From Bacteroidales bacterium (GTDB lineage: Bacteria; Bacteroidota; Bacteroidia; Bacteroidales; UBA932): 58,956 bases of DNA. The stretch spans positions 1 through 58,956 of the forward strand of contig JAFRVZ010000034.1 of assembly GCA_017438265.1 (NCBI GenBank), given 5' to 3'. A program made the translations under genes and the position numbers. This document shows, in pieces, positions 42,888 to 50,764 of this stretch. The notes under the pieces were generated by a model, which saw only the letters and a list, made by a program, of their open reading frames with translations, made no database searches and had not been told where the DNA came from. Position 1 is the stretch's first letter. The number at the start of each line of letters is the position of its first letter.

Positions 42888-43907
42888 CTACTGGGAGTCG
42901 CGGACGCAGCGGACGGAGGCGAGGAAGTCCTCCTTGAAGCCGGCATTGGCGTAGACGCCGGTCTTGTCCTGGTAGAAGTAGCGGTAGATGGCCATCTCGG
43001 CGTCATACTCGTCGGCGGTCCAGAAGACGGCGAACTCGCGGAAGCCGGTAAAGCCGTACTTCCCGCCGTGGCCGGCGGCCGCATAGCCGTAAGGCAGGAT
43101 ATAGAGTTTCGCGTCGTTGGTGATCTTGACGGACGGCCAGTACTCCCAGAGCGGCTCCTCCTCTTCGTTGAAGCGGGCATTGCCCATCAGGGCCCCGGCG
43201 ACGTCCGTGAAGGTCTCCTGCGGCTGGAAGCCGGCATCCGGACGGAAGCCGGACGCAAGGGCCACCCAGTCGGCCTCGGTCGGAAGGCGCCAGCCCTCCG
43301 GGCAGGCCGCGGAGGCTTCGCCCCAGGTATAGTACATACCGAAGATGTCCTTGACGGCCGGGCAATAGTCATACGGCTGGCCGGCGCCCTCGTAGGCGAG
43401 GTTCCGGGCGAACCAGTCGCGTCCGCCGTGGGTCACGTACGGATACTCCTTGCCGTCCCGCGGGTCGGCGAAGACGCCGTCCGCCCCCGAGAAATCCAGG
43501 CCGCGCACGCTGTTCTCCGCGTCGACGACCACGGTCTCCTGCGTACAGCTGGAGGTATAATAACCCGCCGCGAAGGCGGTCACCTTGATCTGGAGGGTTA
43601 CGAGCGTATCGGGAATCGTATAGGTCCAGTCCGGTTTCTTGCTCGCGGGATCCTTTTCGAAGCGGCTCGTGTCGAGCTGGGCGGTCGGGGTCACTTCCCA
43701 GGCATAGCCGAGGCCGCCGCCATCCGCCCGGCGGACGCCCGTCGGGCTCAGGGTCACGGTCTGTCCCGCCGAAAGGAACTGCGGAATCGAGAAATAGACG
43801 GATCCGTACAGGTATTCATCCAGTTCTTCCTCTTCTTCTTTCTTGCAGGACACGGCGAAGAGCGACGCCGCAAGCGCGAGCCAGAGGAATATATGCTTAC
43901 ATCTCAT
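42888..43907 (-). CDS. FISUMP-domain lipoprotein
   Basis: 339 residues. Lipobox FAVSC (Cys21) followed by an acidic linker. The N-terminal part (about 30-140) is a PKD/Ig-like beta region. The C-terminal FISUMP domain (about 150-339) shows EYPYVTHGGRDWFARNLAY, GMYYTWGEASAACPEGWRLP and the terminal SVRCVRD. FISUMP domains occur on surface proteins of Fibrobacteres and Bacteroidetes, with unknown binding function. It converges on the ComEC gene and diverges from apbE; no good -7 box is visible (only GACTTTG close by). Confidence 0.85.
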   Translation of the reverse strand: MRCKHIFLWLALAASLFAVSCKKEEEEELDEYLYGSVYFSIPQFLSAGQTVTLSPTGVRRADGGGLGYAWEVTPTAQLDTSRFEKDPASKKPDWTYTIPDTLVTLQIKVTAFAAGYYTSSCTQETVVVDAENSVRGLDFSGADGVFADPRDGKEYPYVTHGGRDWFARNLAYEGAGQPYDYCPAVKDIFGMYYTWGEASAACPEGWRLPTEADWVALASGFRPDAGFQPQETFTDVAGALMGNARFNEEEEPLWEYWPSVKITNDAKLYILPYGYAAAGHGGKYGFTGFREFAVFWTADEYDAEMAIYRYFYQDKTGVYANAGFKEDFLASVRCVRDSQ

Positions 43908-43961
43908 TTTTCGGGCAAAGTCTTATTTTGCAAATATCGCATTAAAATGGCAAAAAGCCAC

Positions 43962-43969
43962 TAACTTTG
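43962..43969 (+). promoter_or_regulatory. -7 box of apbE
   Basis: TAACTTTG, 26 nt before the ATG at 43996. Confidence 0.65.
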
Positions 43970-43995
43970 TACAAATACTTTGCCGAAGACCCGTT

Positions 43996-44958
43996 ATGAA
44001 GTCCCGTCTTTTCCTGCTTTTCGCCCTCCTCGCCCTCCTGGCGTCCTGCCGCCGGTCCGGAGACTATGTCCAGATCAGCGGATACGCCCAGGGCGGAGTC
44101 TATTCCGTCAAGTACAACGCCGCCGGCGTCCGGGTTCCGCAGGAGGCGGTGGCCGCCGCGGTCGACTCCATGCTCGGCGTCATCGACCGGACGCTGTCGG
44201 GCTACAACAAGGCCTCCGTGCTGAGCCGCTACAACGCCGGCGAGCCGGTCGGCCCGGACGCGATGTTCGACGAGGTCCGGGCACGGGCGCGGGCGTACCG
44301 CGCGGAGACCGGCGGGGCGCTGGACTGCGCCGCCGCTCCCCTCTTCGACGTCTGGGGGTTCGGTTTCACGGAGGGAAGCACCCCGGACTCCGCCGCCCTC
44401 GCCGCCGCGCTGGAGCGGACCCGCGCCGAAGAGCAATGGAATTTCAACGCCATCGCCCAGGGCTACAGCTGCGACGTCGTTGCGGGCTACCTGCGTTCCA
44501 TCGGCGTCAAGGACATGCTCGTCGACATCGGGGAGATCTTCTGCCAGGGCCGGAACCCTTCCGGGAAGCCCTGGACCATCGGCGTGGACCGGCCGGAAGA
44601 CGGAAACATGACCCCCGGAGCCGACCTCCAGGCGGTCTTCCGCGCCGGCGACGGCCCGCAGGGCATCGTGACCTCCGGCAACTACCGCAAATTCTATGTC
44701 CGCGACGGCCGCAAGTATGCCCATACGATCGACCCCCGGACCGGCTGCCCGGTGGAACACAGCCTCCTCAGCGCGACCGTCGTGGCCCCCACGGCGATGG
44801 ACGCCGACGCCTATGCAACCTACTGCATGGTCATCGGCCTCCCCGAAGCGCAGGCATTCCTCCTCGGCCGCGACGACCTGGAGGGATACCTGGTTTATGA
44901 TGACAATGGGAAAATGGCCTCCTGGGCCTCCCCCGGCTTCGAACTCCTCACCTACTAG
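43996..44958 (+). CDS. apbE: FAD:protein FMN transferase (ApbE), lipoprotein
   Basis: 320 residues. Lipobox LLASC (Cys18). ApbE links FMN covalently to Thr/Ser of target proteins such as NqrB/C and RnfG/D in the periplasm. Core motifs: NFNAIAQGYSCDVVAGYL (usual A-KGYAVD), DIGEIFCQGRNPSGKPW, VTSGNYRKFYVRDGRKY and HTIDPRTGCPVEHSLLSATV with the C-terminal DADAYATYCMVIG. No Rnf/Nqr gene lies in the window. Convergent with the LolA gene; the two stop codons share bases (44955-44958). Confidence 0.92.
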   Translation: MKSRLFLLFALLALLASCRRSGDYVQISGYAQGGVYSVKYNAAGVRVPQEAVAAAVDSMLGVIDRTLSGYNKASVLSRYNAGEPVGPDAMFDEVRARARAYRAETGGALDCAAAPLFDVWGFGFTEGSTPDSAALAAALERTRAEEQWNFNAIAQGYSCDVVAGYLRSIGVKDMLVDIGEIFCQGRNPSGKPWTIGVDRPEDGNMTPGADLQAVFRAGDGPQGIVTSGNYRKFYVRDGRKYAHTIDPRTGCPVEHSLLSATVVAPTAMDADAYATYCMVIGLPEAQAFLLGRDDLEGYLVYDDNGKMASWASPGFELLTY

Positions 44959-45416
44959 CGAAGGTCCGTCACCAGGAAGTCCTTCGTAAGGGCGGCGGTG
45001 TCGAAGGCGAATTCGGAGGCGGCGACAGGCGCGGCGGCGACGAGGTCGCGGACGTCCAGGACGAGGTCCGTCTCATCGTCGAGGGCGACGGTCGCCCCGA
45101 CGATCTTCCCGCCGGAATTCCTGAAATTCACGCGCTGCAGATAGGCGCTGTAGTCCTCGGCGTCCTGGATATAGACCTCGCGGGCCTCCTTGTCGACGAC
45201 CCACTGGGTCTTCCCGTCGCTCCAGTACTCGACGAGGCCGGCCTTGACGCAGAAGCAGTTGCCCTGCACCCGCGCGGTGCCTTCGCCGGAAACCGGGACG
45301 GTTCCCTCGACCTTGTAAGTAAAACCGAAAGAAAGGAGCTGCTTTGTCCAGTCCTGGGCTCGGCCCGGGAGGAGGAACGCCAGCAGGCAGGCGAAGGAAA
45401 GGATCAACTTTTTCAT
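44955..45416 (-). CDS. LolA-like outer-membrane lipoprotein carrier
   Basis: 153 residues from the ATG at 45416 (the frame runs on upstream only through ftsK). Signal peptide MKKLILSFACLLAFLLPGRAQ; then a half-barrel pattern (LLSFGFTYKVEGTVPV, VEYWSDGKTQWVVDKEAREVY) like the compact LolA_2 group of Bacteroidetes. It carries lipoproteins across the periplasm. The ATGA overlap with the ftsK stop indicates coupling; DUF4290-ftsK-lolA is a run conserved in the phylum as far as I recall. Confidence 0.8.
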   Translation of the reverse strand: MKKLILSFACLLAFLLPGRAQDWTKQLLSFGFTYKVEGTVPVSGEGTARVQGNCFCVKAGLVEYWSDGKTQWVVDKEAREVYIQDAEDYSAYLQRVNFRNSGGKIVGATVALDDETDLVLDVRDLVAAAPVAASEFAFDTAALTKDFLVTDLR

Positions 45417-47803
45417 CTTCCGAACGTTTTCAGGATTGTGCTCAATTCGTCCAAGTCCTGGACCAGTACCTGGCGCGGTTTGGAACCTTCCTGCGGTCCC
45501 ACGATGCCCGCGGCTTCCAGCTGGTCCATCACTCTTCCTGCTTTTGCATAACCCATGCCAAGACGCCGCTGGAGGTCGGAGGTCGAACCCTTCTGGGTCA
45601 TGACCACCAGCTTCGCGGCTTCTTCGAAACGTTCGTCGAGGTCGTTCATATCGATGCCGGCACCGCCGGCCTCCCCTTCCGCAGGGGCCGGGGACGGCAG
45701 GTAGTACGGCGTGTTGTAACACTGCCGGTAACCGGTCTGGGCGCCGATGTACCGGGTGATGGCGTTGATTTCGTCGTTGCTGATGAAGGCGCACTGAACG
45801 CGCTCCGTCTCCACGCCCGCATAGTAGAGCATGTCGCCCTTGCCGATCAGCTTCTCGGCGCCCGGCGTATCGAGGATCGTCTGGGAGTCGATGCGGGAGG
45901 CCACGCGGAAGGCGATGCGGGTCGGGAAGTTGGTCTTGATGATGCCGGAGATGACGTCGACCGAGGGGCGCTGGGTCGCGAGGATGACGTGGATGCCGGC
46001 GGCGCGGCCCTTCTGGGCGAGGCGGATGATGGAGGTCTGGATGCTCTTGGCGATCGCCTTGCTCTCGGCGGAGGCACCGACGGACATCGTCAGGTCGGCG
46101 TACTCGTCCACCACGACGACCATGTACGGCATGAAGTGGTGGCCTTCGGTCGGGAGGAGGTGGCGGTCCTTGTATTTCTCGTTATAGAGCTTGACGTTGT
46201 TGACGAAGGCCTTGCTGAGCAGCTCGTAGCGGTCGTCCATCTCGATGCAGAGGCTCCGGAGGATCTTCTCCGCCTCCTTGGGCTTCTTCACGATCGCGCC
46301 GTTGAGCTCGTCCTGCTCGTCCGCGGCGTCCGGGAGGACGGCGAGGTAGTGCTTCAGGAGTTGGGCGTAGGAGGAGAACTCGACCATCTTCGGGTCGATG
46401 AAGACGAGCTTCAGCTCGGACGGGTGCTTCGAGTAGAGGAGCGAGGAGACGATTACGTTCAGGCCGACGGACTTGCCCTGCTTGGTCGCACCGGCGATCA
46501 GGAGGTGGGGGGTGTCGGCGAGGTCGAAGACCTTGACTTTCTGGGTAATCGTGTAGCCGATGGCGACCGGGAGTTCCGCCTTGCTCTCGCGGAAGGAGCG
46601 GTCGTTCAGCATCGCGCGGAGCGGGACGATCGAGGCGTTGTCGTTCGCTACCTCGATGCCGACGGAGTCCTCCAGCGTCACGACGCGCACACCGCGGGCG
46701 TTCAGGGACATCGCGATGTCCTCCTGGAGCTTGCGGATCTCGCTGATGCGCACGCCGGGGGCGGGATAGACCTTGTACAGGGTCACGGAGGGGCCGGGGA
46801 CGGCCTTGACTTCGAGGACCTGGATCTTGTAGTTCGCGAGGACCGCGCGGATCTTGTTGTTGTTGCGGGTCATCTCCTCCGGGGAGACTTCCTTCTTCGA
46901 TTCGGCGTAGGTCTCGAGGATGTCGAGGGTCGGCATCTTGTAGGCGGGGACCTCTTCGGCGCGCATGTCGATGCGCGGGAGCGGCTTCTTGATTTCGGTC
47001 GAGTAGCCTTCGCCCTCGATGACCTCGAGCGTACCTTCCGTTTCAGGGTCCGCGACTTCCGGCACGGGCGGCTCATTCCCGTCCGGGGCGAACTCTTCGC
47101 GCAGCTTCTCCCGCTGGCGTTTCCGCGACGGCTTCTCCTCCGGGGCTTCCGGGGTGGCCGGCGAGGGCGGCATCAGCGATACGGCGGGCTGGAGGTCCTT
47201 TTCCTCCGCCGGCTCCGTTTCGGGCAGGTCGACCGCACGGCCGAGGCCCGCGACCCAGTCGGAGAAGCGGCGGCTCGCGAGGAACAGCCAGCCGAAGGCG
47301 AGCAGGACCACGCCGAGCACGGTCACGGCCAGGCCGACGAGGTTCCGTGACCAGCCGATGAGGAAATGGCCGAGGCGGCCGCCGAGACCGCCGCCGAAGG
47401 CGGTGTCGGCGCCGGCGAGCGTGCCGGCGAGCGCGAGGACGAGCGAAGCGACGAACGCCCCGGAGAGGGCGAGGAGCGTCGTCCGCAGCAGCGAGAAGCG
47501 CCATTTCCCGGTGATGAGCCGGACGGCGACGGCGGTCAGGATCACGAGCAGCGCGAAGCTGCCGAGGCCGAACCATTCGCAGACGAGGAGGTTGCCGAGA
47601 CGGAAGCCGAGCTTGCCGGCGGCGTTGCTGACGCCGACCCCGGCATCCATCATCGCCGGGTCGGAGAGCAGACTCTGGTCGACCCGCCAGGTCCCGAGGT
47701 AGGACAGCGCGGCGATCAGCGTGAAGACCGTGAAGGCGGCCACGCCGATCCCCGTCACGCGGCGCGCGACGGTCTTCTGCGACTCATCCCACCGGATCCT
47801 CAT
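45413..47803 (-). CDS. ftsK: FtsK/SpoIIIE DNA translocase
   Basis: 796 residues. Four N-terminal membrane segments (within about 15-175), a Pro/Glu-rich linker (about 185-270), the alpha-beta motor with Walker A GATKQGKS at about 433-440 and VVVVDEYADLTM as Walker B, then the gamma DNA-recognition winged helix (SDLQRRLGMGYAKAGRVMDQ). It coordinates chromosome-dimer resolution with cell division at the septum. Overlaps DUF4290 (ATGA) upstream and lolA downstream. Confidence 0.96.
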   Translation of the reverse strand: MRIRWDESQKTVARRVTGIGVAAFTVFTLIAALSYLGTWRVDQSLLSDPAMMDAGVGVSNAAGKLGFRLGNLLVCEWFGLGSFALLVILTAVAVRLITGKWRFSLLRTTLLALSGAFVASLVLALAGTLAGADTAFGGGLGGRLGHFLIGWSRNLVGLAVTVLGVVLLAFGWLFLASRRFSDWVAGLGRAVDLPETEPAEEKDLQPAVSLMPPSPATPEAPEEKPSRKRQREKLREEFAPDGNEPPVPEVADPETEGTLEVIEGEGYSTEIKKPLPRIDMRAEEVPAYKMPTLDILETYAESKKEVSPEEMTRNNNKIRAVLANYKIQVLEVKAVPGPSVTLYKVYPAPGVRISEIRKLQEDIAMSLNARGVRVVTLEDSVGIEVANDNASIVPLRAMLNDRSFRESKAELPVAIGYTITQKVKVFDLADTPHLLIAGATKQGKSVGLNVIVSSLLYSKHPSELKLVFIDPKMVEFSSYAQLLKHYLAVLPDAADEQDELNGAIVKKPKEAEKILRSLCIEMDDRYELLSKAFVNNVKLYNEKYKDRHLLPTEGHHFMPYMVVVVDEYADLTMSVGASAESKAIAKSIQTSIIRLAQKGRAAGIHVILATQRPSVDVISGIIKTNFPTRIAFRVASRIDSQTILDTPGAEKLIGKGDMLYYAGVETERVQCAFISNDEINAITRYIGAQTGYRQCYNTPYYLPSPAPAEGEAGGAGIDMNDLDERFEEAAKLVVMTQKGSTSDLQRRLGMGYAKAGRVMDQLEAAGIVGPQEGSKPRQVLVQDLDELSTILKTFGR

Positions 47804-48480
47804 CCGTTATTCTGTTTTTTCTTGTTCTTCCAGTTCTTGCCGTTGCGGTTCCGCTTCGAGCCGTTCCCCTGCTGGGCCTGGCCGAAGCCCGGGCGCGCGA
47901 AATTCGCATCCCCGGAGATCTTCGAGAGGCTGATGCCTTCCGGAACCTTGATCCGGCCTTCGGACAGGACCTCGATGTCCTTGAAGATCGTCTCGTCGGC
48001 GACGCTGTCCTTGTTCCAGATCAGGTACTGCTGGCGCATGTAGATCGCCAGGGAGCGGATCATCGCCGTCTTGACCTCCCCGTCCGGTTCGCCGGCGATG
48101 AGGTCGATGATGCTTTCGATGTTGCGGCCGTAGTGGGCGGCTTTCAGGGGGCGCTTCTTGAGCGGGATTGCGACCGGGTGGGACTGGATTTCCGCGACGG
48201 TCGGCGCAGGGAAGGGGGAATCGACGTCGAGGTCGAAGCCGGAGATGATGTAGAGCTGGTCCCAGAGGCGGTGGACGTAGTCCTCCTGCTGGCGGACCTG
48301 GGGGTTCAGGATCTCCATCACCTTCACGATCGCGGCAGCCTGTTCGGTCCGCTTCGCGCGGTCTTCAATCCCCTTCAGCTGCTCGACCATCTTCAATATA
48401 TTGCGGCCGAATTCGGGCACCAGGAGCTTCTCCCGCTCGGTGTTGTAGTCGAGTCCGGCGTTATTGGCGTTTTCGTACAT
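47800..48480 (-). CDS. DUF4290 protein
   Basis: 226 residues, typical of the Bacteroidetes DUF4290 family (LDYNTEREKLLVPEFGRNIL at the start, AAHYGRNIESIIDLI in the middle), with a Lys/Asn/Arg-rich disordered tail. Cytoplasmic, function unknown. Heads the run with ftsK and lolA. Diverges from the DUF362 gene. Confidence 0.88.
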   Translation of the reverse strand: MYENANNAGLDYNTEREKLLVPEFGRNILKMVEQLKGIEDRAKRTEQAAAIVKVMEILNPQVRQQEDYVHRLWDQLYIISGFDLDVDSPFPAPTVAEIQSHPVAIPLKKRPLKAAHYGRNIESIIDLIAGEPDGEVKTAMIRSLAIYMRQQYLIWNKDSVADETIFKDIEVLSEGRIKVPEGISLSKISGDANFARPGFGQAQQGNGSKRNRNGKNWKNKKKQNNG

Positions 48481-48514
48481 ATTCAGTATCGGTTTTTTTC
48501 AAAATCCCAGTTTA

Positions 48515-48522
48515 CAAAGATA
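48515..48522 (-). promoter_or_regulatory. -7 box of the DUF4290-ftsK-lolA operon
   Basis: TATCTTTG on the minus strand, 34 nt before the ATG at 48480. Confidence 0.68.
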
Positions 48523-48542
48523 GCATTTTTGCGTTTCTTTTT

Positions 48543-48550
48543 TACATTTG
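48543..48550 (+). promoter_or_regulatory. -7 box of the DUF362 gene
   Basis: TACATTTG ends 5 nt before the ATG at 48556; predicts a near-leaderless transcript. Confidence 0.62.
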
Positions 48551-48555
48551 TAATT

Positions 48556-49686
48556 ATGGAAAAAGCCAAAGTTTACTTCACCGACTTCCGCACGCCCGCC
48601 TACGGGGAGCCCCTCCCCAAGAAGCTCCAGCGCCTGCTGAAGACCGCCGGCATCGGCGACATCGACTTCGACGGCAAATTCGTCGCCATCAAAATCCACT
48701 TCGGGGAACACGGCAACCTGAGCTTCCTGCGTCCCAACTACGCCCGCGCGGTCGTGGACCTCGTCCGGGAGCTCGGCGGCAAGCCCTTCCTCACGGACTG
48801 CAACACGATGTACCCCGGCTACCGGAAAAACGCCCTGGAGCACCTCTACTGCGCCTGGGAGAACGGATTCACCCCCCTCGCCGCCGGCTGCCCGATCCTG
48901 ATCGCCGACGGCCTGAAAGGCACGGATGACGTCGCCGTCCCCGTCGCGGGCGGCGAATACGTCAAGGAAGCCTACATCGGCCGCGCCGTGATGGATGCGG
49001 ACGTCTTCATCAGCCTGAACCACTTCAAGGGCCACGAGGACGCAGGCTTCGGCGGGGCGATCAAGAACATCGGCATGGGCTGCGGTTCGCGCGCCGGCAA
49101 GAAGGACCAGCACAGCAGCGGCAAGGCCCAGATCGACGACGCCCTGTGCCGCGGCTGCCGCAAGTGCCAGAAGGAATGCGCCAACGGCGGCCTCGTCTAT
49201 GACGCGGAACGCCGGAAGATGACGGTGTCCGACAACTGCGTCGGCTGCGGCCGCTGCCTGGGCGCCTGCAACTTCGACGCGATCAGCTTCTCGAACTGGA
49301 ACGCCGTCGAGATGCTCGGCCGCAAGATGGCGGAATACGCGAAAGCCGTCGTGGACGGACGGCCGAATTTCCATATCTCCCTGATCGTGGACGTCTCCCC
49401 GAACTGCGACTGCCACCAGGAGAACGACGCACCGATCCTCCCGGACATCGGCATGCTCGCCTCCTTCGACCCGCTGGCCCTCGACCAGGCCTGCGTGGAC
49501 CTGTGCCAGGCCGCGACGCCGCTGCGGAACAGCCAGCTCGGCGACAACATCGCCAAGCCCGGCTTCCACGACCACCACGACCACTTCAAGAACAACAATC
49601 CCGTCTCCGACTGGACCGCCTGCCTCGACCAGGCCGCGAAGATCGGCCTCGGGACCCGCGACTACGAGCTCGTTACGATAAAATAA
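48556..49686 (+). CDS. DUF362 protein with two [4Fe-4S] clusters
   Basis: 376 residues. DUF362 core (KVYFTDFRTP, IKIHFGEHGN, SLNHFKGHEDAGFGGAIKN) with a ferredoxin insert bearing two CxxCxxCxxxC motifs: Cys198/201/204/208 and Cys228/231/234/238. These predict two [4Fe-4S] clusters. The family is an uncharacterised iron-sulfur group sometimes linked to electron transfer. Convergent with the lactonase gene, with a 14-nt coding overlap of the 3' ends. Confidence 0.9.
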   Translation: MEKAKVYFTDFRTPAYGEPLPKKLQRLLKTAGIGDIDFDGKFVAIKIHFGEHGNLSFLRPNYARAVVDLVRELGGKPFLTDCNTMYPGYRKNALEHLYCAWENGFTPLAAGCPILIADGLKGTDDVAVPVAGGEYVKEAYIGRAVMDADVFISLNHFKGHEDAGFGGAIKNIGMGCGSRAGKKDQHSSGKAQIDDALCRGCRKCQKECANGGLVYDAERRKMTVSDNCVGCGRCLGACNFDAISFSNWNAVEMLGRKMAEYAKAVVDGRPNFHISLIVDVSPNCDCHQENDAPILPDIGMLASFDPLALDQACVDLCQAATPLRNSQLGDNIAKPGFHDHHDHFKNNNPVSDWTACLDQAAKIGLGTRDYELVTIK

Positions 49687-50764
49687 TACAGACAGGTTTG
49701 TCCGAATCGAAATGGAGGGTTGATTCCGGGAGCGGGGTCAGCCCTCCGTCTTTTTCGCTGACGGAGAAGACCTGGATGTTGCCGCTGTCACGGCAGGCGA
49801 CGAGGAGGTAGCGGCCGTCCGGGGTGATGAGAAAGTTGCGGGGGTGGCTTTCCGTGGGGACGTAGCCGGTCTTGCGGATCATGCCGTCGGGGTCGACGGC
49901 GAAGATGCTGATTCCGTCGTTGCGGAGGCGGTGGGAGGTATAGAGGAAGCGGCCGGACGGGTGGAGGTGGATGTCGGCGCTGCCGTCGACGCCCGTTTCA
50001 TCGGCCTGCAGGCGGGCCAGCAGGGCGAAGGACGGGACGCCGTCCTGCACGCCGTAGCGGAAGACGAGGACCTCGCCGGAGATCTCCGTGAGGACATAGA
50101 GGAGGCCGGCGGCGGGGTTGAATTCATAGTGGCGGGGTCCGGCGCCGGGGCCGCAGGGGATGTCGAGCTCCGGGTGGTCCGTGAGGACTTCCGGGCTGCC
50201 CTCCGGGTTGACATGGAGGATGCGGATCCGGTCGGAGCCGAGGTCGGAGGCGAGGAGCCAGTCCGTGCCGGGGATGAGCTTGACCTGGTGGATGTGGGCG
50301 GAGCGCTGGCGGGAGAGGACGGGGCCGGAGCCTTCGTACGGGTGGACCTCGACGCGCTCGGTGAGGGCGCCGGAGGCATCCAGGCCGAAGACGGAAACGG
50401 AGCCGCCGGAGTAGTCGGCGGTCACGACGTACGGCCGGCCGGGCAGCAGCGTGAGGAAGCACGGATCATCGCCGATTTCGCTGCGGTAGGCGGTCCGGGC
50501 GCCGTCCGCGAAGGAATAGATCCCGGAATCCGGGCCGGTCTCGGAGACGGCGTAGAGACGTCCGCCCTCCCCCGCCGCCAGATAGGACGGATCCTTCGCG
50601 GGTACGGGGACGGGCGTCGTGAAACGGCCGCCGGAAAAACCGACCTGGTAATAATTCCTGCCGTAGGTGCCGACCGCGAGGGAGAGTTCCTCCGCGCGGG
50701 GGGTGCAGGCCGCGAGCAGCAGCGCCGCGGCGAGCAGCTTACACTTCCACAATCCTGTCTTCAT
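49673..50764 (-). CDS. Seven-bladed propeller lactonase (YbhE/6-phosphogluconolactonase-like) lipoprotein
   Basis: 363 residues from the ATG at 50764 (lipobox LLAAC, Cys20). Other in-frame ATGs at 50770 and 50797 lie further inside the upstream gene and worsen the signal peptide. The propeller is marked by AVGTYGRNYYQ, HIHQVKLIPGTDWLLASDLG, GPRHYEFNPAAGLLYVL and DIHLHPSGRFLYTSHR. YbhE proteins hydrolyse 6-phosphogluconolactone, but the secreted lipoprotein form suggests another lactone. Its start overlaps the helicase gene by 26 nt and its end overlaps DUF362 by 14 nt. Confidence 0.85.
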   Translation of the reverse strand: MKTGLWKCKLLAAALLLAACTPRAEELSLAVGTYGRNYYQVGFSGGRFTTPVPVPAKDPSYLAAGEGGRLYAVSETGPDSGIYSFADGARTAYRSEIGDDPCFLTLLPGRPYVVTADYSGGSVSVFGLDASGALTERVEVHPYEGSGPVLSRQRSAHIHQVKLIPGTDWLLASDLGSDRIRILHVNPEGSPEVLTDHPELDIPCGPGAGPRHYEFNPAAGLLYVLTEISGEVLVFRYGVQDGVPSFALLARLQADETGVDGSADIHLHPSGRFLYTSHRLRNDGISIFAVDPDGMIRKTGYVPTESHPRNFLITPDGRYLLVACRDSGNIQVFSVSEKDGGLTPLPESTLHFDSDKPVCIILS

